NCBI GenBank assembly: GCA_023662875.1
Contig: JAMPIG010000029.1
Location: forward strand, 1-37,501
DNA length: 37,501 bases
Direction of reading: 5' to 3'
Origin: Roseburia sp.
Lineage (GTDB): Bacteria > Bacillota > Clostridia > Lachnospirales > Lachnospiraceae
Shown: piece after piece, positions 30,196 through 37,501 of the stretch
Position numbering within the stretch: the first letter of the stretch is position 1
How the letters are laid out: the number at the start of each line of letters is the position of its first letter
Position numbers and translations under genes: made by a program
Notes under the pieces: generated by a model
What the model saw: the letters and a program-made list of their open reading frames with translations, nothing else
What the model was told of the DNA's origin: nothing
Database searches by the model: none

Positions 30196-31587
30196 TTATT
30201 CTGCAGGCTTCTTTCCCAAGACAATTTCCAGCTCCAGGGTCTCATACTCTCCGTTCACAGAACGCTTTACCGTCATGGTGATCGTCTCGCCCGCCCGGAA
30301 GTATTCCAGCGTGTCCTTGACATCGGAATTCACCGTGATCCTCTGGCCGTCCAGCTTGACGATGATATCTCCCTTCAGGACTCCCGCCGCCTCCGCCGGA
30401 CTTCCCGGCGCTACCTCTCTCACAAAGACGCCCTTGGGAATATCCAGCATACTTACGATATCGTCGGTAACCGCCTGCATGGTAATCCCCATATAGCCGA
30501 CCTCAGCCGCGTCCACCTTATCCGTCCGGGTCTCGCGCTCCATCAGCTCGGAGAGAATCGGGCTGGCCGCGTTGATGGGGATTGCGTATCCCATTCCCTC
30601 CACGGTGCTCCCGTCGATTCTCGCGGCGTTGATTCCGATGACCTCGCCCCGGATGTTCAGCAGCGCGCCGCCGGAATTACCGTGGTTGATCGCAGCGTTG
30701 GTCTGGATATAGATACCGGTGGAGCCGTCCTCCGTCGTCATCTCGCGGTTCAGGGCGCTGACGATTCCGTTGGTCACGGATTGACCGTAGCCCAGGGCGT
30801 TGCCGATCGCTACAACCGGAGTTCCCAGCTTCAGATTATCGCTGTCGCCCAACTGGGCTACGGTAATTGCGCTGCGGGTCTCCTTCTCCAGTTCGGCGAG
30901 CGGAACCGAGATTACCGCGAGATCCATATCCGAATCCACGCCCTTTACCTTTGCCTCCGCCGTACTGTTATCGATAAAGGTAATTTCCAGACTGGTATTG
31001 TTCTCTACAACATGATAGTTGGTAGCGATCAGCAGCTCATCCTCCGTCTCGCCCACAATAATGCCGGAGCCGCTTCCCACGCTGGGCTGGGTATAGGTCT
31101 GGCCAAACCAGTCCCGACCTGTGACAACGGAGTTATTTACGATGGAAACCATGGCGGGCATGACGTCCTCTACCATCTCGGAAATATCGTCCTGCACATA
31201 GGTCACATGATAGGTAGTCGGTTCGCCCCCTTCCCAAGGCTCTCTCACGATATCGGAGGGAAGCTCCTGGACTACGTTACCGCTGCCGTTCGTCTGCTTA
31301 AGCTGCCCGGTTCCCAGCTGCACAGCGTAAAAGCCCAGGCCGGCGAACACGCCGAAGCAGAGCCCCAGGCCGATGCTGAGGAGTACCTTTTTCCCGGTTC
31401 CCATCCTCTGTCCGGGCTCTTTTTTCTGTCTTTTCTTCTTTTCCTTCTTCCCCTCCGCGCTGCCTGCCGCAGCCCGGGAAAGCTCCTCCGCCGAACGCGC
31501 GGTATAATCAAAATAAGGACTTGCTCCACCTTCGCCTTCCGCGGGTTTGGTGATGTTGGTTTCCGAATAAATTTCGTTTTCGTACAT
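30196..31587 (-). CDS. htrA: HtrA/DegP-like membrane serine protease
   Basis: HtrA degrades or refolds damaged envelope proteins outside the membrane. The 463-residue protein has a cytosolic, charged N terminus (about 65 residues, KKEKKKRQKKEPGQ), one membrane segment (VLLSIGLGLCFGVFAGLGFYAV), then a trypsin-like domain with the triad His in ATNYHVVEN (about 192), Asp in SDMDLAVISV (about 217) and Ser in HGNSGGALLN (about 304), and a C-terminal PDZ domain (GVFVREVAPGSPAEAAGVLKGDII). Length and order are typical of Firmicutes HtrA. It lies 129 bp after glmS on the same strand; a TATACT element upstream could serve as -10 but a matching -35 is poor. Confidence 0.95.
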   Translation of the reverse strand: MYENEIYSETNITKPAEGEGGASPYFDYTARSAEELSRAAAGSAEGKKEKKKRQKKEPGQRMGTGKKVLLSIGLGLCFGVFAGLGFYAVQLGTGQLKQTNGSGNVVQELPSDIVREPWEGGEPTTYHVTYVQDDISEMVEDVMPAMVSIVNNSVVTGRDWFGQTYTQPSVGSGSGIIVGETEDELLIATNYHVVENNTSLEITFIDNSTAEAKVKGVDSDMDLAVISVPLAELEKETRSAITVAQLGDSDNLKLGTPVVAIGNALGYGQSVTNGIVSALNREMTTEDGSTGIYIQTNAAINHGNSGGALLNIRGEVIGINAARIDGSTVEGMGYAIPINAASPILSELMERETRTDKVDAAEVGYMGITMQAVTDDIVSMLDIPKGVFVREVAPGSPAEAAGVLKGDIIVKLDGQRITVNSDVKDTLEYFRAGETITMTVKRSVNGEYETLELEIVLGKKPAE

Positions 31588-31716
31588 AATGATTACCTCT
31601 TTTCTATCTTGAAATAATACTCTTTCGGTCTCCTGTCCTCTGGAACCTTATGAGCTCAAGTATAGCCGGGAATTGTGAAGAAAATGTGTTTCCTTTGTGT
31701 AAAAAGTGTGCAAATC

Positions 31717-33543
31717 TCACTCCACGGTGACGGATTTCGCCAGGTTTCTGGGCTTATCCACATCGCAGCCCCTTCCCACCGCGATATAATAGGCGAACAG
31801 CTGCAGGGGAATGATGGCCAGGGAGTTGGCAAAGTAAGGATTGCTCTCCGGAATATAGACTACATAATCCGACGCCTTCTCGATCGCGTTGTTGCCCTCG
31901 ATCGTCACCGCCAGGACAAAGGCTCCTCTCGCCTTTACCTCTACCATATTGCTGATCGTCTTCTGGAAGAGGGGCGGCTGGGTCGAAAGAGCCACCACCA
32001 GGGTTCCCTCCTCGATCAGGGATATCGTACCGTGTTTTAATTCGCCCGCCGCGTAGGCCTCGGAGTGAATATAGGATATCTCCTTCAGCTTCAGCGAGCC
32101 CTCCAGGGAGATGGCATAATCGATTCCCCGGCCGATAAAGAAAATATCCCTCGCCCCCAGATAGCGGCTGGCAAAATGCTGGATCTTCTGCTTCTGGCCC
32201 AGGAGCAGCTCGATCTGCTCCGGCAGGCGTCTCAGATCGACAAGCAGCCGTTGAAACTGCTCCTCCGTCACCGTCCCCTTTACCTTCGCCATCTTCATCG
32301 CCAGAAGATAAAGCGCCGCAAGCTGTGCCGTGTACGCCTTCGTCGTCGCCACGGCGATCTCCGGGCCTGCCCAGGTATACAGACAGGCGTCCGCCTCCCG
32401 GGCGATGGAGCTGCCTACCACGTTGACGATACCGAGAACCTGAAAGCCCCTGGCCTTGGATTCCCGCAGCGCCGCCAGGGTATCCGCCGTCTCGCCGGAC
32501 TGGCTGATTACGATGACCATACTGTTCTCCTCCAGAATCGGATCCCGATACCGGAATTCGCTGGCCAGATCTACCTCCACCGGGATCCTGGCCAGACCCT
32601 CCAGCACATATTTCCCGGTGACGCCGGCATGATAGGCGGAGCCGCAGCCCACGATATGGATTTTCCGGATCGCCCGCAGCTCCTCATCCGTCATCTTCAG
32701 TTCTTCGATCACAATATCGTTCTCGCGGATTCTGGGCGATATCGTATCCGTCACCGTCTTTGGCTGCTCGTGCATTTCCTTCAGCATAAAATGCTCGTAG
32801 CCCGCCTTCTCCGCCGCGTCCGCGTCCCAGTCCACCGTCACAGGCTCCTTCGTCAGCGCCTCCTCATCTGCTGAGAAGAACTTCAGGCCATCCTTTCGTA
32901 GCACGGCTACCTCCTGGTTATCCATGTAATATACGGTTCTGGTATATTTTAAAATCGCGGGAACGTCGGAGGCGATAAAGCAGCCCTCCCCGTTCTGGCC
33001 CACAATCAGCGGACAGTCCTTCCTCGCCGCGTAAATTTCGTCCGGATGATCCGCGAACAGAATCCCCAGGGCATAAGAGCCTTCCACCCTGTGCAGCACC
33101 TTTGTCACCGCCTCCAGAGGATTTCCCTTATAATAGTAATCCAGCAGATGCGCCAGCACCTCCGTATCCGTCTCGGAGGCAAAGCAATAGCCCTTATCCG
33201 CCATCTTTTTCTTCAAGGGCAGGTAATTTTCAATAATCCCGTTATGTACCACGGCGATGGTGCCTTTTTCGTTCAGATGAGGATGCGCGTTGTTATCGCT
33301 GGGAGCGCCGTGGGTCGCCCAGCGCGTGTGGCCGATGCCGACGGTTCCCGGCATGGTCTCCCCGCCCTTCGTCAGGTTCTCCAGCACCTTCAGACGGCCT
33401 ATCGCTTTTCTTGCCACAATCCCTTCCCCGTCAAAGACCGCCATTCCCGCCGAGTCATACCCCCTGTATTCCAGTCTGGACAATCCATCCAGAATAATCG
33501 GAGCCGCCTGCTCCTTCCCGATATATCCAACGATTCCACACAT
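31717..33543 (-). CDS. glmS: Glucosamine-6-phosphate synthase GlmS
   Basis: GlmS makes glucosamine-6-phosphate from fructose-6-phosphate and glutamine, the first committed step to UDP-GlcNAc for the cell wall. The 608 residues begin MCGIVGYIGKEQ with the catalytic Cys2, then RWATHGAPSDNNAHPH of the glutaminase domain, two SIS isomerase domains (HIVGCGSAYHAG and VISQSGETADTLAA; later FFIGRGIDYAISLEGSLKLKE) and the standard end KPRNLAKSVTVE. AAGGGGAAGGA is the ribosome site. No glmS ribozyme is recognisable in the 106 bp upstream, so control must differ from Bacillus. It sits between a glycosyltransferase gene and htrA in an envelope-related cluster. Confidence 0.98.
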   Translation of the reverse strand: MCGIVGYIGKEQAAPIILDGLSRLEYRGYDSAGMAVFDGEGIVARKAIGRLKVLENLTKGGETMPGTVGIGHTRWATHGAPSDNNAHPHLNEKGTIAVVHNGIIENYLPLKKKMADKGYCFASETDTEVLAHLLDYYYKGNPLEAVTKVLHRVEGSYALGILFADHPDEIYAARKDCPLIVGQNGEGCFIASDVPAILKYTRTVYYMDNQEVAVLRKDGLKFFSADEEALTKEPVTVDWDADAAEKAGYEHFMLKEMHEQPKTVTDTISPRIRENDIVIEELKMTDEELRAIRKIHIVGCGSAYHAGVTGKYVLEGLARIPVEVDLASEFRYRDPILEENSMVIVISQSGETADTLAALRESKARGFQVLGIVNVVGSSIAREADACLYTWAGPEIAVATTKAYTAQLAALYLLAMKMAKVKGTVTEEQFQRLLVDLRRLPEQIELLLGQKQKIQHFASRYLGARDIFFIGRGIDYAISLEGSLKLKEISYIHSEAYAAGELKHGTISLIEEGTLVVALSTQPPLFQKTISNMVEVKARGAFVLAVTIEGNNAIEKASDYVVYIPESNPYFANSLAIIPLQLFAYYIAVGRGCDVDKPRNLAKSVTVE

Positions 33544-33649
33544 AATTCCTTCCCCTTCCGCCGTCTGTGCGGCATTCCTGTTTTTACAAAATTTCCCGGA
33601 AATCGCTTTCCCTGTCTTTTTTCCGGAACAACTTTACTTCCGCAGACAA

Positions 33650-34615
33650 TCAGGCCTGATGCTCCGCCGCCTGCGCCGGGGTGTTTGACTCCGTATGGTT
33701 CCTCCAGAATTCCTCATTATCCGTACAGGCCAGAACCCACGTCTCCGGCAGTCTGTCGTAATGCTTCCCCAGCAGATATCCCGCATACTTACAGCAGCAC
33801 TGTACCAGAAAGCCCGGAAAGCACCTTCGCTTCCCCTTCTTTTTCAACGCCTCCCAAGTCGCCCCCACAAGCTTTTTTCCCTCCGACTCCGAGGCGATCC
33901 CCCCAAAGACCTCCGGGTGCATGGCCTGGGAAACCCCCAGGTCAAAGTTGCGCCGAAACTGCTGCCTGTTCGTGTAATTGTGGGAGTGAATCACTCTGGC
34001 ATCCGCCGCGTAGGCAATTTCATACCCGGCCTGCAGCACTCCCGCCGCGTAAATCATATCCTCATTAAATATGGTATGACGGACAAAGCCGCCGGATTCG
34101 TCATAGATATCTCTTCGGTAGGCAGCGCAGACATTGGAGCAGAAAAAAGCCTTGATCCCCATGGCTTCCAGATCCGCCTTCCCCTTGACCCGGGACTGCT
34201 CCGGATAATTAAAGGCTCTGGAAATCTTTTCCGTCTCCCTGCTGCCCGGTGCCGGTAGCTGCCTTCCGTAGGCCACCGCCACGCTGCCCGTCAGGCGTTC
34301 CGTCAGCCTTTCGATGAGGTGTGTGTCAATCGGCATGGCGTCCTGGGTCATCAGGATAAAAGTATCGCTCTCGGAATATTCCACCGCCCTGCGCCTGGTT
34401 CCACCATGGTCGAACTCCGACTTGGGGAGATGATGTACCTCCGCCTCCGGATACCTCTCCGCGAACCCCGTCCCCTCCGTCAGCTCCCGGAAATAGCGCT
34501 CCTCCGTATTCATCAGGATGATCTTCCGAACCCGGACGGTCTGCTTCCGCAGCCGATCCAGCAGCTCGAACAGCTCCTTGCCCGGTTTATATAAGGGAAT
34601 GATCACATCTGTCAT
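33650..34615 (-). CDS. GT2-family glycosyltransferase (rhamnosyltransferase-like)
   Basis: A 321-residue family-2 glycosyltransferase. ATG 34615 (MTDVIIPLYKPGKELFELLD) has GGAGG 8 bases upstream; the open frame to 34723 runs into a palindromic region and is rejected. The GT-A fold is seen in DVIIPLYKPG, RVRKIILMNT, FILMTQDAMPID (the DxD-like position reads Q-D-A) and TIFNEDMIYAAGVLQAGYEIAYAADARVIHSHNY, which contains the E-D of the acceptor/catalytic loop. The architecture resembles rhamnosyltransferases that add sugars to cell-wall polysaccharides. Neighbours (LCP ligase, polyprenyl sugar transferase, GlmS) support a role in envelope glycan assembly; the sugar is not predictable. Confidence 0.82.
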   Translation of the reverse strand: MTDVIIPLYKPGKELFELLDRLRKQTVRVRKIILMNTEERYFRELTEGTGFAERYPEAEVHHLPKSEFDHGGTRRRAVEYSESDTFILMTQDAMPIDTHLIERLTERLTGSVAVAYGRQLPAPGSRETEKISRAFNYPEQSRVKGKADLEAMGIKAFFCSNVCAAYRRDIYDESGGFVRHTIFNEDMIYAAGVLQAGYEIAYAADARVIHSHNYTNRQQFRRNFDLGVSQAMHPEVFGGIASESEGKKLVGATWEALKKKGKRRCFPGFLVQCCCKYAGYLLGKHYDRLPETWVLACTDNEEFWRNHTESNTPAQAAEHQA

Positions 34616-34630
34616 CCGCGTTTCCTCCTG

Positions 34631-34742
34631 GCCGAGACACGTCCTCTGCCCGCGCTGGCGCGAACCAGCAGACTCGGAAGGCTTTGCCTTCCTCGTTCGC
34701 GTTGCTCGTCCGTCTCTCGGCACGGCCTCTGCTGATTCGCGC
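34631..34742. repeat. Nested inverted repeat between LCP and GT genes
   Basis: Arms GCCGAGA (34631-34637)/TCTCGGC (34715-34721) and a 15-base pair GCGCGAACCAGCAGA (34658-34672)/TCTGCTGATTCGCGC (34728-34742, one mismatch) enclose a small hairpin GGAAGGC-TTT-GCCTTCC (34676-34692). The arms cross, so alternative folds compete. Confidence 0.7.
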
Positions 34743-34744
34743 AG

Positions 34745-34770
34745 AAAGGGGAGCGCTTGGCTCCCCCTTT
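34745..34770 (-). terminator. Stem-loop after LCP gene
   Basis: AAAGGGGGAGCC-AAG-CGCTCCCCTTT on minus forms a strong stem 10 bases after the LCP stop, but only CTGCG follows, so a U-tract is lacking. It may end transcription inefficiently or protect the mRNA 3' end. Confidence 0.5.
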
Positions 34771-34778
34771 GGTCTCCA

Positions 34779-35912
34779 TTAGTTTCCTAAATATTTTGCG
34801 GTTTTCTCAGCGATCGTTTCTCCGATGCCGCGCACCTTCTCCGTAACGGTATAATTCTCTTCGCCAAACAGGAACTGATGCAGCCATACGACGTTGGACT
34901 CCAGGTCGATCGGAATAATGCTGCTACCCACAGCGCCAACGTCGGCGACGGTACGCATATCCTTCTGCGGGAATCCGCTCTCGTCCACGATACGATAATC
35001 CGCAATGCTCCCCAGGAGCTCCAGAATATCCCCGCTGTCCAGGCTGGTATAGATATCGTCGATCACCTCGTTAAACACCCCGGTCAGAGTAGCAAGATCC
35101 GATTTTTTCGCCTGTTCTTCTATTGCCTTGATAACCTCCCGCTGTCTCTCGGTACGCTTAAAGTCGTCGCCCGCGGTATAGCGGATTCGACAGTATGCCG
35201 TAGCCTGCAGGCCGTTCAACAGCTGGTAACCCGTCTCCGTCACCGGCGTATAATCACACTTCATCACATTGGAAATATCGATCTGGTAGGAGTTGATATG
35301 CTTCAGCTCCGCGGAATCCACATCAATATAGACGCCGCCGAGGCCGTCGATCACTTCGCTCAGGCCCTTATAGCCTATGGTTATAAAGTTCTCGATATCC
35401 ATATCCAGATTCATGTTCAGCATCTTAATCGCCTGCTCCGCTCCGCCGAAGGAATAAGCCGCGTTGCATTTTCTGTAATCGTCGTCCCCGATATTCAGGT
35501 ACGTATCCCGATATACGCTGACCAGCTTGATATCTCCGGTATCCATGTTGATACTGGCGATCATGGTCGCGTCGCTGCGGCTCCCCTTCAGAAGCTGCTT
35601 ATCCGTCCGCGCGTCCACGCCGAAGAGCGCGATATTCATATAGCCCTTCATCTTGTTTTCCGGATCCTCTTCCTTCGCCTGCTTGATCTCCTGTGGGATC
35701 TCCAGATCCTCCGGATCCAGAGTTGTCACCATAGGACCATCCGCGGAAGGAGAGCTCATCACAAAATACAGAACCGCTACCATAGCCAGAATCACTACCA
35801 GCTCCACGCCGAAAACGATCATCTTGCGCTTATTGTTCTTCCCCTTCTGCTGCGAAGCCGCCGCTTTCTTTCCGGAATTGTCCGCTCCATTTGTACGTTT
35901 CTGATTCGCCAT
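34779..35912 (-). CDS. LCP (LytR-CpsA-Psr) family glycopolymer ligase
   Basis: LCP proteins transfer wall teichoic acid or capsule polymers from the lipid carrier to peptidoglycan on the cell surface. The 377-residue protein has a basic N terminus (AAASQQKGKNNKRKM), one membrane segment (IVFGVELVVILAMVAVLYFV, about 32-51) and the LCP domain with its conserved Arg/Asp positions: NIALFGVDAR, GSRSDATMIASI, VSVYRDTYL, GYQLLNGLQATAYCRIRYTAGDDFKRTERQREVI. The C-terminal 80 residues are less conserved. AAGGAG precedes ATG 35912. It lies 15 bp after the sugar transferase gene, so the enzyme that starts a lipid-linked glycan and the ligase that attaches it are co-transcribed. Confidence 0.93.
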   Translation of the reverse strand: MANQKRTNGADNSGKKAAASQQKGKNNKRKMIVFGVELVVILAMVAVLYFVMSSPSADGPMVTTLDPEDLEIPQEIKQAKEEDPENKMKGYMNIALFGVDARTDKQLLKGSRSDATMIASINMDTGDIKLVSVYRDTYLNIGDDDYRKCNAAYSFGGAEQAIKMLNMNLDMDIENFITIGYKGLSEVIDGLGGVYIDVDSAELKHINSYQIDISNVMKCDYTPVTETGYQLLNGLQATAYCRIRYTAGDDFKRTERQREVIKAIEEQAKKSDLATLTGVFNEVIDDIYTSLDSGDILELLGSIADYRIVDESGFPQKDMRTVADVGAVGSSIIPIDLESNVVWLHQFLFGEENYTVTEKVRGIGETIAEKTAKYLGN

Positions 35913-35927
35913 AGCACTTTCTCCTTG

Positions 35928-37334
35928 TCAGTATGCATTTTTGTTGATAAACCCCGTAAAAAATGTCATCAGAATAATTTTGATATCAAATCCCAGGGTC
36001 CAGTTTTCAATGTAATAAATATCGTAATCGATCCTCTTTCGAATCGAGGTATCGCCCCTCAGACCGTTTACCTGCGCCCAGCCGGTCAGCCCCGGCCTGA
36101 CCTGATGCTTCACCATGTACCGGGGAATCTCCTCCCGGAACTTTTCCACAAACAGCGGCCGTTCCGGCCTTGGTCCCACCAGGCTCATATCGCCCTTCAG
36201 GATGTTGAACAGCTGCGGCAGTTCGTCCAGGCTGGTGCGCCGCAGGAATTTGCCGACGCCGGTAACGCGGGGATCGTCCCGCACCGTCCAGGCCTTCCTC
36301 TCATCTCCCGGAGCCTGCTGCGCCATACTCCGGAACTTATACATGTAAAAGGGCCTGTTATGCAGTCCTACCCGCTCCTGCCGGAAGATGACAGGGCCGG
36401 GGCTGGTCGCCTTGACCAGAATCGCCGCGATCAGCATCACCGGCGACGTAACAACAATACCAAAGAGAGCCCCCGCGACATCCATTATCCGTTTGATCAT
36501 ACGGTTGCCCGTATTGGTCAGCGGCACGTAGCGGATATTGATCACCGGAAGTCCCATCAGATCCTCCGTATAGGGCTTGCCGGGAATCAGGCCGCTGTAA
36601 TCCGGGATGAACTTTGTGTGTACGCCGGATTTCTCACAGATACCCACAATATCCTCCAGATAGTCATAATCCTTCAGCGACAGGGTAATCGCGATCTCGT
36701 CCAGCTTGTTCTCCGGCAGGATGATCTCCAGATTTCCCAGGCTTCCCAAAACCTTTACGCCCTTGTACAGGGTTCCCGCCGGTACATTGTTATCCAGAAT
36801 GCCTACCGCCGCGTAGCCCCATTGCGGATTATCCGCCAGCCGCTTGATATATTCCTCCGCGGCTCTGGAATAGCCTACCAGCAGAATGTGCTTCAGGTTA
36901 TAACCTCTTCGCCGGACAGCCTGAAGCCCCTTTCTCAGAAAAATCCGAAAAGCAGAGGTAATTCCGATGTTAAAAATATAAAAGAAAGCCATCACGGAAC
37001 GAGAGACGTTAAATTCCCGAATCACCATATATAACAGTATGATCAACGCCAGAATTCCGATCGTGTTCGCACGTATAATTCCAAAGATCTCAAAACGCCT
37101 TCGCACGGTTCTCTTCGGCGCGTACACACCGTTCATATAATAGACTACCATGTAGATCGGCAGGATAACATAGAGAAGCCGGAAATACACGGCGGCCGGA
37201 AGCACTCCCGGACCCGGCCCCGGATTCAGAACGTAAAATTTGAAGAAATACGCCAGCATAAAGGACGCCGCCATGATAACGACATCGATCACTACCATTA
37301 ACCTGTTAAATATCTTCTGGTTATCTCTTATCAT
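35928..37334 (-). CDS. Polyprenyl-phosphate sugar-1-phosphate transferase
   Basis: This enzyme starts an exopolysaccharide or wall-glycan chain by placing a sugar-1-phosphate on undecaprenyl phosphate at the membrane. The 468 residues show four N-terminal membrane segments (LMVVIDVVIMAASFMLAYFF onward), a nucleotide-binding-like domain (HILLVGYSRAAEEYIKRL), another membrane segment (VAGALFGIVVTSPVMLIAAI) and the catalytic C-terminal sugar transferase domain: KATSPGPVIFRQERVG, YKFRSM, RRTSLDELPQLFNILKGDMSLVGPRPE, YMVKHQVRPGLTGWAQVNG. Length and layout match the WcaJ-like group; the sugar (glucose or galactose most often) cannot be fixed from sequence. ATG 37334; a ribosome site is weak (GCGGAG). 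Confidence 0.95.
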   Translation of the reverse strand: MIRDNQKIFNRLMVVIDVVIMAASFMLAYFFKFYVLNPGPGPGVLPAAVYFRLLYVILPIYMVVYYMNGVYAPKRTVRRRFEIFGIIRANTIGILALIILLYMVIREFNVSRSVMAFFYIFNIGITSAFRIFLRKGLQAVRRRGYNLKHILLVGYSRAAEEYIKRLADNPQWGYAAVGILDNNVPAGTLYKGVKVLGSLGNLEIILPENKLDEIAITLSLKDYDYLEDIVGICEKSGVHTKFIPDYSGLIPGKPYTEDLMGLPVINIRYVPLTNTGNRMIKRIMDVAGALFGIVVTSPVMLIAAILVKATSPGPVIFRQERVGLHNRPFYMYKFRSMAQQAPGDERKAWTVRDDPRVTGVGKFLRRTSLDELPQLFNILKGDMSLVGPRPERPLFVEKFREEIPRYMVKHQVRPGLTGWAQVNGLRGDTSIRKRIDYDIYYIENWTLGFDIKIILMTFFTGFINKNAY

Positions 37335-37391
37335 AAATTGCTCCGCAATCCATAGCTCTCTGTCGTTTGTACCCTTTCGTCTACTGGATTT

Positions 37392-37397
37392 ATTATA
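37392..37397 (-). promoter_or_regulatory. Candidate -10 box upstream of sugar transferase
   Basis: TATAAT on minus, 58 bp upstream of the ATG, without a good -35 box at 16-18 bases. A 12-bp palindrome TTTCTTAAGAAA (37438-37449) lies further upstream and could be a regulator site. Confidence 0.35.
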
Positions 37398-37501
37398 GAG
37401 GAAACAACTTATGAAATTATGAAGCTAATTCTTAATATTTCTTAAGAAACTCAAACTTCGCACGTGAATTTTAGCTATGCACCTTGAAAATTCAATATCT
37501 G

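Noticed and set aside
33544-33649. Possible glmS ribozyme upstream of glmS
   Set aside because: The gap is only 106 bp and I cannot find the conserved ribozyme core; the Shine-Dalgarno region is ordinary.
34878-37034. A 718-codon plus-strand open frame
   Set aside because: It is the antisense shadow of the LCP and sugar transferase genes, with no ribosome site and unnatural His/Arg/Gln-rich composition.

Overview
The window comes from a fairly GC-rich member of the Firmicutes/Clostridia, most likely Lachnospiraceae. This is inferred from gene content and protein style: a FliW/CsrA flagellar cluster, paired FlgK paralogues, a Csp-like S8 peptidase, a PadR plus DUF2812 pair, and paired MutS-like ATPases. 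Almost every gene is on the minus strand; only the truncated gene at the left edge reads on plus. Function calls rest on motifs I can read by eye. No database search was possible.

Layout. (1) 1-2139: the C-terminal end of an Rpn/PD-(D/E)XK-type protein on plus, facing the decayed remnant of a large adenosine-deaminase-fold protein that resembles RdrB of the RADAR anti-phage system. (2) 2182-13834: a late flagellar cluster transcribed right to left: flgM, flgN, two flgK genes, flgL, fliW, csrA, terminator, flaG, fliD, fliS, a FliT-like gene and an unknown gene. A near-consensus sigma-D (sigma-28) promoter precedes flgM and a second candidate precedes flaG. FlgM (anti-sigma factor), FliW and CsrA (flagellin translation switch) and the chaperones FlgN and FliS together time the export of hook-junction, cap and filament proteins. 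Flagellin itself is not in the window. (3) 13832-17066: two overlapping MutS-like ATPase genes. (4) 17299-19326: an S8 peptidase and a free-standing FakA-type C-terminal domain. (5) 19479-21238: a PadR regulator and its DUF2812 membrane partner behind a 47-bp palindrome. (6) 21235-24996: a GH20 hexosaminidase with an internal 60-bp tandem repeat, a histidine phosphatase and a ZIP metal transporter. (7) 24997-25692: a repeat-rich intergenic region with a 136-bp tandem duplication. (8) 25693-28052: a P1B-type metal ATPase and a separate HMA metal-binding protein behind a strong promoter and an ArsR/SmtB-like operator. (9) 28181-37334: a ClpX variant, HtrA, GlmS, a glycosyltransferase, an LCP-family ligase and a polyprenyl-phosphate sugar transferase. 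The last group points to cell-envelope polysaccharide assembly.

A recurrent theme is small palindromic elements at the 3' ends of genes. One 21-bp sequence is identical in the last codons of padR and of the metal ATPase, and it encodes the same KDFLSGQ tail in both. Diverged relatives appear to sit at the ends of the DUF2812, ZIP and htrA genes. Together with the deaminase remnant, the MutS-like pair and the PadR palindrome, these are the least ordinary things here.
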